DNA of 64,000 bases from Salinicola endophyticus (GCF_040536835.1 NZ_CP159578.1:3038001-3102000); one strand, 5' to 3'; positions 41,542-50,000 are shown, counted from the stretch's first letter. Numbers and translations are program-made. The notes: generated from the letters alone by a model not told the origin.

Positions 41542-41937
41542 TCAGCGCACCGTGATGCGGTCCGGCGTCTGCGCGACGATCTCGAGCGGCGTACCCGCGA
41601 GTGCGGTCTCCAGCGCCTGGCGAATGCTCATCGCCCCGGTGACCGCGTTGACCGGCACCGCCTCGGTTCGCGACAGGTCGGTCTCGATGAAACAGCCCGT
41701 GGCGTGGGCCAACTGCTGCGCGGTCTCGTCGAAGCGCTGAGCCGGAATGGGGTGCGCCGCCGGCTTGTCGCAGGCGCCTTTCGACGTGGCCGCCGGCGCC
41801 TTGGGCACGGCCGCAGAGCTACCCGCCGAGTGGGCGGCCGGCGCATCTGGGTTCGACGCCGCCGGTGCCGGGGCACAGCCGCAGAGCAGTGCCAAAGTCA
41901 CCCCACCGAGTGCGCCTAGTGCAAAACGTGTGACCAT
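41542..41937 (-). CDS. lipoprotein with a free-standing STN (secretin/TonB N-terminal) domain
   Basis: 131 residues: signal peptide with lipobox LLCGC (Cys about 21), an Ala/Pro-rich linker, and a C-terminal domain of about 60 residues (FDETAQQLAHATGCF, then VNAVTGAMSIRQALETALAGTPLE and DRITVR) with the beta-alpha-beta pattern of STN domains of secretins and FecA-like receptors. No barrel or secretin follows. Function unknown; perhaps a signalling or docking partner in the outer membrane. Confidence 0.7.
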   Translation of the reverse strand: MVTRFALGALGGVTLALLCGCAPAPAASNPDAPAAHSAGSSAAVPKAPAATSKGACDKPAAHPIPAQRFDETAQQLAHATGCFIETDLSRTEAVPVNAVTGAMSIRQALETALAGTPLEIVAQTPDRITVR

Positions 41938-42054
41938 GGTGACCTCCGTTTCTCGGTTCCCGTCTCTCGCTAGACCTGCTTCTCGATAAACAAGCCGACA
42001 GCCCCGCTGGTCGCGCCGTCTACCGCCGTAAGGTGGGGCGTGTCGCTCTTGGGC

Positions 42055-42354
42055 TCAACGGGCGCAGTACTGCTGGAAAACCTTGGCCTGGGTATCGAGC
42101 GTCACCTGCTCATTGACCTGGCTATAGTAGAAAGGCGCGTAAGAAGTCTCCCCCGCCACCCGATACTCACCGCACAGGCCGTAGCCCTTCTGCACCGATT
42201 CGAGATCCTTCAGCTCGACCTTCTCCACCCCGCGCTGCGTGGCGATCAGCTGTGCCACGTTGTCATCGACCTGGCTATCGCTGAAGGCCTGATAACCGAA
42301 GATGGCACCAAACACGAGGAGGATCCCCACCACGGGTACGTATACGTTATGCAT
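42055..42354 (-). CDS. small membrane-anchored hypothetical protein
   Basis: 99 residues with an N-terminal hydrophobic helix (about 5-25, VYVPVVGILLVFGAIFGYQAF) and a periplasmic part with two cysteines (CGEYR and the C-terminal QQYCAR) that could form a disulfide. Family not recognised. Confidence 0.6.
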   Translation of the reverse strand: MHNVYVPVVGILLVFGAIFGYQAFSDSQVDDNVAQLIATQRGVEKVELKDLESVQKGYGLCGEYRVAGETSYAPFYYSQVNEQVTLDTQAKVFQQYCAR

Positions 42355-42550
42355 GTCCGCTGCCTGTCAGAGAAAGAGAAGTCCGCCGGAAAGTGCGCCG
42401 ATGATACCGGATCGGCGCCGCTGAACGTAGGCAGATGACTCAACCAGCTAGCGGCAGGTCGCAGAGCAGACAGCGGGGTCTCCCGCTCACGGTTAGGCAT
42501 TGCGTCCCTGGCGGGAAACCAGCGGCAACATTGCCTACCTCATGTAGATA

Positions 42551-42565
42551 TGTGATAACATAACA
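42551..42565 (+). promoter_or_regulatory. candidate Zur box upstream of rpmE2
   Basis: TGTGATAACATAACA fits the gammaproteobacterial Zur palindrome TGTTAT-N3-ATAACA with one mismatch. It lies 46 nt before the rpmE2 start. Zinc-independent L31 paralogues are classical Zur targets. Confidence 0.6.
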
Positions 42566-42610
42566 ATATCAAACCCTAGATTCAGCCATCCAAGGCCCAG
42601 GAGAGACAGC

Positions 42611-42874
42611 ATGAAAGACGGCATCCATCCCCAATACCGCACCGTGATCTTCCACGACACCAGCGTCGACAAGTACTTCAAGATCGGCTCGACCATGAGC
42701 TCGGACGAGACCATGGAGTGGGAAGACGGCAACACCTACCCGGTGGTACGCCTGGATATCTCTTCCGCCTCGCACCCCTTCTATACCGGCAAGCAGCGTG
42801 AGGTCGGCAGCGAAGGCCGCGCCGCCCAGTTCCAGCGCCGCTTCGGCAGCATCGCCGCCGCGCGCCGCAAGTGA
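42611..42874 (+). CDS. rpmE2: ribosomal protein L31, type B (zinc-independent)
   Basis: 87 residues starting [10 protein letters not shown], with SHPFYTGKQ and the C-terminal RFGS of type B L31. It contains no cysteine, so it lacks the zinc ribbon of RpmE and can replace it under zinc limitation. AGGAGA precedes the ATG; a strong terminator follows. Confidence 0.95.
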   Translation: MKDGIHPQYRTVIFHDTSVDKYFKIGSTMSSDETMEWEDGNTYPVVRLDISSASHPFYTGKQREVGSEGRAAQFQRRFGSIAAARRK

Positions 42875-42880
42875 TCCCCG

Positions 42881-42906
42881 GCCCGGCCAGCGCGCCGGGC
42901 TTTTTT
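42881..42906 (+). terminator. rho-independent terminator of rpmE2
   Basis: 7-bp GC stem GCCCGGC / GCCGGGC directly followed by six T. Confidence 0.85.
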
Positions 42907-42951
42907 CGATACCTGCCAGACACCCACAGCCTGCGTGCCGGATTTCTCCAT

Positions 42952-43296
42952 TCAGCGCCAGGCGTTGTCCGCCTGACGCACCGGAATATTCCCCAGCGCC
43001 GGCTCCGCCAGCCGCGTATTGAGCGCGATCAGCGGTTCTGGATCGACGGGTAGCGTGCGGTAATGGCTCACACAGCCGCACCTGGCGCAGCGCACGAACT
43101 CGATCTCGCGATCACCGCGCTGCCACAGGGCCACCCCGGCCTCGCCGACCCGAAGGGTGACCTCGCCAAACGCATAGTAGGCCCAGAGCGCAGCGTAGCG
43201 CCGACAGATGCCACAGTTGCAGGCGGTCACCTGCTCGGGTAACGGCGCAGTGACCTCGAGATTGCCGCAGTCGCAGCGCAGCGTCAGGCGTTCCAC
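42952..43296 (-). CDS. GFA/CENP-V-type zinc-binding protein
   Basis: 114 residues with the cysteine pattern of GFA (glutathione-dependent formaldehyde-activating enzyme-like) proteins: CDCGN, CNCGICRRY and CARCGC. The fold binds two zinc ions. Substrate unknown; most members do not act on formaldehyde. The gene lies 28 nt upstream of the DUF748 gene on the other side of its stop, with no sign of coupling. Confidence 0.8.
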   Translation of the reverse strand: MERLTLRCDCGNLEVTAPLPEQVTACNCGICRRYAALWAYYAFGEVTLRVGEAGVALWQRGDREIEFVRCARCGCVSHYRTLPVDPEPLIALNTRLAEPALGNIPVRQADNAWR

Positions 43297-43324
43297 CGCG
43301 CGCCTCCCTGGCGATGCCTAAGCG

Positions 43325-45115
43325 TCATGTGCCCTCCTTGGGCGAGCCGATCAGCGCCTGGAGCGAGTCGATCGGCGAGGTGATGAGATTCTCCAGCGAC
43401 TCCGAGATCGCCTGCCAGATCACCACGCTCATATCCACGTTGCTGCCGCTGACGGTGGTATCGATAGGGATGTTCAGATTGATCACCCCGCTCTCCGCCT
43501 GCAGCAGCGCCACCAGATTCTTCAGCGGCAGCGAGCTGGCGTCCGGGTCGACCTCGCGGCCCAGGTCGAGCTGCTTGAGAATGATATGGTTGCGTGCGGT
43601 CAGCGCGCCGTCCTGCAGGCGGTAGTGAAGGTCGAGATCGGCGCTGCCGTGCTCGATACGATAGCCCGCGAAGCGCCGGATATAGGGCGCGAACTGGGAC
43701 AGCGCCAGCCGCTGGGTGGTCAGGTGCATGCGCGCACCCAGGCTATCGCCGAAGCTCACCTCGCCTTCGATCATCACCGGCGTGCCGTCACTCACCCGGC
43801 CCTCGACATGGTACTGGGCGGGCTTGGCGGTACGCGTATCGAAGCGCGTCAACTGACCCTGCAACTGACCGATATCCAGCGACACCACCGGCGACATGCG
43901 GCGATCCTCGAACGTCATCTCGCCCTGCTCGACACGCAGCTTCTCCAGCGCCAGGGCCATACCGCCGGATTGACTGTCATCTCCGCTGCCCTGGCTATGA
44001 TGCTCATTGCTTGGGTTCTTACCGCCCTGTGCCTGGCTGTTCTGGCGCCCATTGCTTGGATTCTGGCCGGTCTGGCCCTGGCTGCTCTGAGACTCACTGC
44101 TCTCATTCTGGGTCTGCCCCGACTGGGCCTGCTGGCTGCCGCCGAACTGCGCGAGGAGATTGAAGCGACCTTGATCATCCACCAGCGCGTTCAACTTGGG
44201 CGCGGTAAGCGAAAGCGAACCGACAACGAGATGGTCACCGCTGGCGAAATCGATCTGCTCGGCCACGCCCCGCTGCACCGAGAACAGCGGCTGGCCCTGG
44301 GCGCCCTGGGTATCGACGCCATTCAGCGTCACCCCGCCCTGATAGGCCACAGCGGCGCGACTCGCCTGGCCGAGGCGCAGCCTGCCATCGAGCGAGAGCT
44401 GACCGCCCACCACCCGCGCCGGCAGCGCCCGGGTCAACCAGGGGTCGAGCGCCGCAGCGTTGACCTGCTGCGCCTTCAGCGCCAGATCGCCACTCAGCGG
44501 CAGCACCCCGAACTGCCCCTCGAGATCGAGCTGGCCACCGCCCAGGCTCGCCGTGGCCTGCCCCTGCATCGGGCCACCATCCGGGCGCTGAAAACCCTTG
44601 AGCGTCAGATCGACCTCGTCCGCCTGAATCCTGGGCTGCCCGGCAGCCGCCTGATCGACCCAGGCGATACGCCCGTGCTCGGCGCGGATCCGGTCGATGG
44701 TCAGCGGCATCGGCTGACCCGCATCGTTCGATGCGGACGAGCCCTGCCCGAGTGTGGTCACGTTGAGCGGCCCGGAAGGCGGCGAGACCAGATTCAGATG
44801 CGGCGAGCTCAGGGTGACCGAATCGATATGGATACCCGGCTGCCATAGGCTATCCCAGGCGAACGCCACCCGGCCCGACGCCGCGGTGAGCATCGGCGTC
44901 TTGCCGCTGCCGATCTCCAGTGACGAGAACGACGCCGTGGCGGTGAAGGGGTTGAAGGAGAGACGCGCCAGCGCGACCGGCTCTCCCAGCGAGCGGGAAA
45001 AGTGGCTCTCCGCCCACTTCGTCAACGCCCAGGGGCCGGCCACGATGGCCAGAAACAGTAGCGCCAGCGCCACGGTGAAAACGCCGATCCAGCGGCGGCG
45101 GGTCGCGCTAGCCAT
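43325..45115 (-). CDS. DUF748/AsmA-like membrane-anchored protein
   Basis: Inner-membrane-anchored periplasmic protein of 596 residues: membrane span about 8-28, then AsmA-like repeats beginning LSFNPFTATASFSSLEIG, and a C-terminal DUF748 segment (SGVINLNIPIDTTVSGSNVDM). It is about half the length of usual DUF748 proteins. A Gln/Ser/Asn/Gly-rich spacer of about 50 residues (about 330-380, with GQNPSN and GKNPSN repeats) splits it. The ATG at 45115 follows GGGAGTG. Relatives carry lipids across the periplasm. Confidence 0.75.
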   Translation of the reverse strand: MASATRRRWIGVFTVALALLFLAIVAGPWALTKWAESHFSRSLGEPVALARLSFNPFTATASFSSLEIGSGKTPMLTAASGRVAFAWDSLWQPGIHIDSVTLSSPHLNLVSPPSGPLNVTTLGQGSSASNDAGQPMPLTIDRIRAEHGRIAWVDQAAAGQPRIQADEVDLTLKGFQRPDGGPMQGQATASLGGGQLDLEGQFGVLPLSGDLALKAQQVNAAALDPWLTRALPARVVGGQLSLDGRLRLGQASRAAVAYQGGVTLNGVDTQGAQGQPLFSVQRGVAEQIDFASGDHLVVGSLSLTAPKLNALVDDQGRFNLLAQFGGSQQAQSGQTQNESSESQSSQGQTGQNPSNGRQNSQAQGGKNPSNEHHSQGSGDDSQSGGMALALEKLRVEQGEMTFEDRRMSPVVSLDIGQLQGQLTRFDTRTAKPAQYHVEGRVSDGTPVMIEGEVSFGDSLGARMHLTTQRLALSQFAPYIRRFAGYRIEHGSADLDLHYRLQDGALTARNHIILKQLDLGREVDPDASSLPLKNLVALLQAESGVINLNIPIDTTVSGSNVDMSVVIWQAISESLENLITSPIDSLQALIGSPKEGT

Positions 45116-45196
45116 GGATACACTCCCTTGCGTCGGTGATACAGCTCGATTGCCTATTGAGCGTAGCAACCCACAGCGGGCGTGCCGGCGGGAATA

Positions 45197-45664
45197 TCAG
45201 CGCGGATAGACTTTCTCGAACTGCTCCAACAGCAGCAGATCCTGCGGGCTGAAGGAGATACCGAGCTGGCGCGCCGCGCGCTCGAAATAACGGCGGTGGG
45301 TCTCCCGCCACTGCGCTAGCGAGCGATCACCCTCGCCCTCCCGATAAGCGAACTCGGCGGAGACCTGATCGAAAGCGGCAATCTCCACCTGCGTCGTCAC
45401 GATCACGCACACCGGGTTCTGGGCCCAATCTACCACCAGCGTAAAGGCACCGGGCGCCGGTCTATCGCGCCCCTCGATCTCGTACGCCGCCAGTAAATCG
45501 CAGCTCGCACGCTTGATGCCCCGATCGACCAGACGTGCGCATTCATCGGTATCGGTCTGGTTGTCACAGAAAAAATCGACCTGAATCGCCGATGCCCGGT
45601 GCCGCTCCGGTTCCTCCAGCGTGGCCAGAAAACGCTCAACGAACGCCTGCTGCTGCGGTGTCAT
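45197..45664 (-). CDS. ASCH-domain protein
   Basis: 155 residues with a predicted ASCH (PUA-like RNA-binding) fold: LVDRGIKRASCDLLAAYEIEG near the start of the core, LVVDWAQNPVCVIVTTQVEI, and FAYREGEGDRSLAQWRETHRRYF. These features are typical of ASCH proteins. The start could also be ATG 45697 (11 residues longer); neither has a clear ribosome-binding site. Confidence 0.75.
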   Translation of the reverse strand: MTPQQQAFVERFLATLEEPERHRASAIQVDFFCDNQTDTDECARLVDRGIKRASCDLLAAYEIEGRDRPAPGAFTLVVDWAQNPVCVIVTTQVEIAAFDQVSAEFAYREGEGDRSLAQWRETHRRYFERAARQLGISFSPQDLLLLEQFEKVYPR

Positions 45665-45730
45665 ATCCAAAGTCTCATCGTATTGCCTTGCTGCCATGCC
45701 GTTGGCCGAGCCAACGCCATTCGCAACCCG

Positions 45731-46354
45731 CTATGCCACCGGCCGCTTCATCGCCAAGATGCCCACGCTGAACGCCAGCATCAAAGCGCCGCTGACACGG
45801 TTGAACCACTGCAAGGTGCGCCCACCGCGCAGATAACGACCAATACGGCTGCCCAGGATGGCATAGGCCGCCACGGCGACCAGCTCCATCAGCAAGAAGA
45901 GCGCGCCCAGCAGAGTGAAGCTCGCCGCGTAGTGCTCTGCCACCACGAACTGCGGCAGAAAGGCGGTGAAGATCAGAATCGCCTTGGGGTTGCCGGCCGC
46001 GACCAGAAACTCCTGGCGCATGAGCCGCCAGAGCGACTGCGGTGCCTCGCCCGCAACTTCGACCGCTTGCGGCCGGCTCAACAGCAGCTTGATCCCCAGC
46101 CAGGCCAGATAGGCAGCACCGGTCCATTTGACGACCAGGAAGAACCACATCGAAGTCGTCAGCAGCGTCCCCAACCCGACCCCGGCCACGGCGATCATCG
46201 GAATGAACGCCGCGATCCGCCCCAGCGAAGCCAGCACCGCCCTAAAAGGCCCGACCCGTGCAGCATTGGTCGTTGCCAGCAGATTGTTGGGACCAAAGGC
46301 CATATTCAGCGCGAAGCAGGCCGGGAGAAAGAGCCAGAGTTGGGAGAGATTCAT
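45731..46354 (-). CDS. LysE/RhtB-family amino-acid exporter
   Basis: 207 residues, about six spans. LysE features: N-terminal FALNMAFGPNNLLATTNAARVG, and GAAYLAWLGIKLL, then EFLVAAGNPKAILIFTAFLPQF. Substrate not predictable. It is divergent from another LysE-type gene at 46634. Confidence 0.88.
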   Translation of the reverse strand: MNLSQLWLFLPACFALNMAFGPNNLLATTNAARVGPFRAVLASLGRIAAFIPMIAVAGVGLGTLLTTSMWFFLVVKWTGAAYLAWLGIKLLLSRPQAVEVAGEAPQSLWRLMRQEFLVAAGNPKAILIFTAFLPQFVVAEHYAASFTLLGALFLLMELVAVAAYAILGSRIGRYLRGGRTLQWFNRVSGALMLAFSVGILAMKRPVA

Positions 46355-46633
46355 GGGAAACTGCCCTAGGCGTATGGGGTCGAGCCGCTGGGTGTCGAAG
46401 CGGCCTACTGGGACAAGTAGTGATAGCGGCTGATTTGGCCCAAGCTATCGCTTTTGAAGCGAATTCAATACTGCCCGACACCACCGCAACGCCTATGTTG
46501 GTTTCAGCTTTCTCGCGACGATAAACCACCAGACCAATGCGACAGCCCCACTGGCGCTGCGGTAAGCTCGAACCGTGCCCGCTACACGGCTCGCATCAAC
46601 GATGCCCAGCCGCCCATTCAAGGAAGAGAGACG

Positions 46634-47269
46634 ATGGACCTCGCCCTCTGGATCACCTATCTCGGCGTCATCACCGCGCTGATTCTGTTTCCCGGGCCCT
46701 TTGCCTTGCTCTGCATGCATCACGGGCTGCGCCACGGGCGCCGCCGCGCGCTGGTCACGGTGGTGGGTGGCGCGCTGGCATCGCTCGCCCTGATGGCGCT
46801 CTCGTCGCTGGGCCTCGGGGCTATCCTGGCCACCTCGGAAACCGCCTTCTTGGTGCTCAAGGTGATCGGTGCGGCCTATCTGGTCTATCTCGGCGTGCAG
46901 GCGTGGCGCGCACCGGCGGCGGCGCCTGCGGTGTCAGCCAGGGAAAGCGCGCCATCCACACTCGGGCGGAGCCGGCGGCAGCTCTTCACCAAGGGCTTTA
47001 CCGTGGGGATCAGCAACCCCAAGGACCTCTTGTTCTTCGGCGCGCTGTTTCCCAACTTCATCGACCTGAGCCAGCCGCAGTGGTCACAGTTCGCGATCCT
47101 GGCGCTGACCTGGCTCGTGGTCGATCTGGCCACCATGACCACCTACGCCTCGGTTGGCTCCAGCGTGAGCCGCTGGTTCGCCACGCCGCGTCGCGCGCGG
47201 CTGTTCAACCGCACCACCGGCAGCCTGTTCGTTGCCGCCGGAGGGGCCCTGGCCGTGTCACACCGCTGA
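46634..47269 (+). CDS. LysE/RhtB-family amino-acid exporter
   Basis: 211 residues, about six spans, with LFPGPFALLCMHHGLRHGRR at the N-terminus, GAAYLVYLGVQAW, and FTVGISNPKDLLFFGALFPNF. AGGAAGAGAG precedes the ATG. It ends 24 nt before the MurI-like gene, so the two are probably co-transcribed. The 279 bp between it and the divergent exporter hold no gene or clear operator. Confidence 0.88.
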   Translation: MDLALWITYLGVITALILFPGPFALLCMHHGLRHGRRRALVTVVGGALASLALMALSSLGLGAILATSETAFLVLKVIGAAYLVYLGVQAWRAPAAAPAVSARESAPSTLGRSRRQLFTKGFTVGISNPKDLLFFGALFPNFIDLSQPQWSQFAILALTWLVVDLATMTTYASVGSSVSRWFATPRRARLFNRTTGSLFVAAGGALAVSHR

Positions 47270-47293
47270 ATTCATCGTGATTGAGATTTTTCC

Positions 47294-48088
47294 ATGCCAG
47301 AGAGCGCCCTGAACCGCCCTATCGCCGTCTTCGATGCCGGTATCGGCAGCTATGCCATCGTCGCCGAGGTTCAGCGCCGCCTGCCCCGGCAAGACGTGAT
47401 CTACTTCGCCGACCGCGCCAGCTTTCCCTACGGCAGCAAAGGGCCGGAGGAGCTCACCGAGGTGATGTCACGCACCCTGCGATTTCTGGAAGGCTTCGCC
47501 CCTTCGGCCATCGTGATGGCGTCGAATGCGCCTTCGATCACGGTGCTGGAACGAGTGCGACCGCTCACTACGCTGCCGCTCTTCGGGGTCTTTCCGCCAC
47601 TGGCCGAGGCATTGGCGCTCGCCCCGCATGGCAAGGTGGGCATCATGGGGGTGCGCTCGCTGATCGAGAGTGACGAGCTGCGCGATTTCGTGGCCAGGCA
47701 GACGTCGGCGCCGGAGGCCGTGAGTCTGATCGACGCTTCAGCGATGGTGGCACTGGTGGAGAGTGGCGCCTTTCTATTCGATCCCGAGGGGACGCAGGCG
47801 CAGGTGAACGCATTCGTCACGGCGCTGCATCGCCGGGAGCCGGGTCTCGAGGTGCTGACGCTATCGAGTACGCACCTGCCCTGGCTCAAGGGGTTCTTCG
47901 AGACCGCCAGCCCGGATTGCCGCTTCCTCGACCCCGCCGAAGCGATCGTCGCCGGGCTGGGCGAAGGCACGCCGGGCAGCGGCCGCATCCGCGCGCTGGT
48001 AACGGAAGATGAGCGCTACAGCCTGGCGGATTTTCAACGCATGCTGGCACACCTGGGGGTCGAGCTAGCGCTCGAGAAGGTGGCTTGA
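47294..48088 (+). CDS. glutamate racemase-like protein lacking both catalytic cysteines
   Basis: 264 residues with clear MurI architecture: PIAVFDAGIGSYAIV at the N-terminus, IYFADRASFPYGSKG, LFGVFPP and STHLPWLKGFF. In active MurI the two proton-transfer cysteines lie in ACNTxS and GCTHYP. Here these read ASNAPS (Ser77) and SSTHLP (Ser192), while His194 and Asp14 remain. It is therefore unlikely to racemise glutamate by the usual mechanism. It sits behind a LysE exporter gene. It may be a binding protein, a regulator, or an enzyme with altered chemistry. Confidence 0.8.
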   Translation: MPESALNRPIAVFDAGIGSYAIVAEVQRRLPRQDVIYFADRASFPYGSKGPEELTEVMSRTLRFLEGFAPSAIVMASNAPSITVLERVRPLTTLPLFGVFPPLAEALALAPHGKVGIMGVRSLIESDELRDFVARQTSAPEAVSLIDASAMVALVESGAFLFDPEGTQAQVNAFVTALHRREPGLEVLTLSSTHLPWLKGFFETASPDCRFLDPAEAIVAGLGEGTPGSGRIRALVTEDERYSLADFQRMLAHLGVELALEKVA

Positions 48089-48137
48089 GTACGTCTCGAG
48101 TGCCCGGATCAAGCGTGTGTGGAAGCCACTCAGTAGC

Positions 48138-48779
48138 TTATTCCGCCTGCCACCCTTCCAACGCCGCCAGCAGCCAGGCGCGGTCGACCACGTTGGCGTA
48201 CTCGCCATCCAGATTGGCCATCGCCATGGCGTGGACCTCAGACGCCGAGTGCCAGACACCGGCGTAGTCCGGCTTGGCAAAGGTGTAGCAGGCAGCTTCC
48301 GGTACCCATACGGTAAATCCCAGATTGCCGGCGCTTCTCGCGCTGTTCTCCACCGAGTTCTCGCTCGCCACGCCGACAATCATCAGATGGCGAATCCCGC
48401 GCACGTGCAGCCACCTTTCCAGGGCGGATTGAGTAAAGGCGTCGGGGACGTTTTTCTCGAAGACAGCCTCGTGCGCCAGCGGCATGAAAGCCTCCTGGAA
48501 CGCCGCCCCTGACTGCCCGGGCCGGAAGCCCGAGGTCTCCGAGCGTGAGATATGGCGCACATGAACCACCGGCCATTGGCGCTGCCGCCACACCCCGAGC
48601 AGCGCGGCGATCAGCGCTTCCGCGTCGTGATTGTTGCGCTGCTCGGTGCCCAGCGCCTGCATGCAGTGCTGCTGATCGATCAGGATCAAAGCGCTTTCCG
48701 CCGGCGGCCGCGCGGGGCCTGCCCCATCAACTCCCGGCGCAGCGCCGCTGGCGGGCGTATCGGTCTCTTGCATGGACAC
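48138..48779 (-). CDS. isochorismatase-superfamily protein with Ser at the Cys position
   Basis: 213 residues with the fold of cysteine hydrolases: Asp35 in LILIDQQ, Lys109 in FEKNVPDAF. At the nucleophile segment the sequence is GVASENSVENSARSAGNLGF, where Ser142 stands where Cys usually is. Some isochorismatase relatives also lack Cys, so loss of activity is not certain. It converges on the MurI-like gene with 49 nt between. Confidence 0.78.
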   Translation of the reverse strand: MSMQETDTPASGAAPGVDGAGPARPPAESALILIDQQHCMQALGTEQRNNHDAEALIAALLGVWRQRQWPVVHVRHISRSETSGFRPGQSGAAFQEAFMPLAHEAVFEKNVPDAFTQSALERWLHVRGIRHLMIVGVASENSVENSARSAGNLGFTVWVPEAACYTFAKPDYAGVWHSASEVHAMAMANLDGEYANVVDRAWLLAALEGWQAE

Positions 48780-48890
48780 CTCGTTATCGAGGGCTAAAGG
48801 TTTTTGGCATGGTCACATGGGCAACGCAACAGCAGGATGGAAGCGCTCTGCCACTGAAGGATGCATGAGGGGAAGGTCATGCGGAAGGAA

Positions 48891-48967
48891 TGGCGCCCGA
48901 AGCAGGACTCGAACCTGCAACCCACGGCTTCGAAGGCCGGTACTCTATCCAATTGAGCTATTCGGGC
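48891..48967 (-). tRNA. tRNA-Arg(UCG), CCA encoded
   Basis: 77 nt on the minus strand. Acceptor GCCCGAA pairs with TTCGGGC, discriminator G, then CCA. D arm GCTC/GAGT, anticodon loop CTTCGAA (anticodon TCG), T arm GCAGG-TTCGAGT-CCTGC. The first anticodon-stem pair (27/43) is C-T, a mismatch. It reads CGA (and by wobble CGG). Confidence 0.9.
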
Positions 48968-49041
48968 GCACCGCCGAGACGATAACACTCAAGGCGCCCC
49001 GCCGGCGAGCCGTTCGCTCGCTGCGGGCACCGATGGCCGGC

Positions 49042-49881
49042 TCAGCCGTGCGGCAAGAACCCTTTGGCGCTGGCGGCCATGCGGCGGTCGAGCAGGCGCT
49101 GCATGGGGGCGCTGGGCTTGTCGATCTTGTGGTAGAAGCGGCTCGCGGCGTAGCTCTGGTTGAAGGCGTCGAAGTAGTCGTCGAGCACCTCGGCGGCCAC
49201 CGCGTCGCCGGTCTTGCGCAGCAGTTCGGCGGCGACCTCGGCGGTGCACAGGTGCGAGGCAGAGGCGGGCTTGCGCAGGCGGTAGCGGGTCAGGCGCTCG
49301 GTGTGCAGCGGCAGCACCGGCAGGCCGTCCAGATAGGGGCTCTTGCGGAAGATCCGCCGCGCCTGGCGCCAGGTGCCGTCGAGCAGAATGAATACGGGGA
49401 TGAAGCCATCCTGCTTGACCCCGGCCACGGCGCGCTCGTCGACCACCCGATGCTGGTAGTCCGGCTGGTCGTCGGGAAAGATCACGAAGGGCACGTAGCG
49501 GCGGTCGGCGAGCAGTGCGAGCAGATCGGCGTCCGGCGCCGTGCGGTGCCAGTCGAAGACCCGGGTCTCCGGCAGCACGTCGGCGATCAGCCGCCCGGTG
49601 TTGGTCGGCTTGTTGTGCTCCAGCGGGTGCGTGAGCAGCCAGACCTGAGCGTCGCTGGTGGTGCTCACCCGGTAGGGGCAGAGACAGTTGAGCACCGGCA
49701 GGCGGCAGCCGTCGCAGCGCTCGACGAAGCTACCGCGGGCCTTGAACTCGCGCCGCGGCGGACGCGGGTGGCCAGTCGCCGGTTCCTGCGCATCCGGGGT
49801 CACTTCGGGGTCGTGCGCCGGGCGCGCCATCATGGTGTCGGCATCGTCTCGCATCGGGTGCCGCTCTCCTGCCAGTCTCAA
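49042..49881 (-). CDS. tapT: DTW-domain tRNA-uridine aminocarboxypropyltransferase (TapT/YfiP-like)
   Basis: Adds the acp group to U47 of tRNAs from SAM. The 279 residues have an N-terminal Cys cluster CDGCRLPVLNCLC, PLEHNKPTNTGRL, the DTW motif as LLDGTWRQARRI, and LTRYRLRKP. The N-terminus is about 50 residues longer than usual and Pro/Arg-rich; ATG 49854 is an alternative start. It lies 74 nt from a tRNA gene on the same strand. Confidence 0.88.
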   Translation of the reverse strand: MRLAGERHPMRDDADTMMARPAHDPEVTPDAQEPATGHPRPPRREFKARGSFVERCDGCRLPVLNCLCPYRVSTTSDAQVWLLTHPLEHNKPTNTGRLIADVLPETRVFDWHRTAPDADLLALLADRRYVPFVIFPDDQPDYQHRVVDERAVAGVKQDGFIPVFILLDGTWRQARRIFRKSPYLDGLPVLPLHTERLTRYRLRKPASASHLCTAEVAAELLRKTGDAVAAEVLDDYFDAFNQSYAASRFYHKIDKPSAPMQRLLDRRMAASAKGFLPHG

Positions 49882-50000
49882 AGGCCGCGCAGTCTATCAC
49901 TTTGCGCGGCAGTCCAAACGCAGCAATCAAGGAAAGTTTGCCACCGCGGGCGACGACGTCGGACCGCAGCAGATGCGGCAGAGATGACTCGGCGCCGAGT

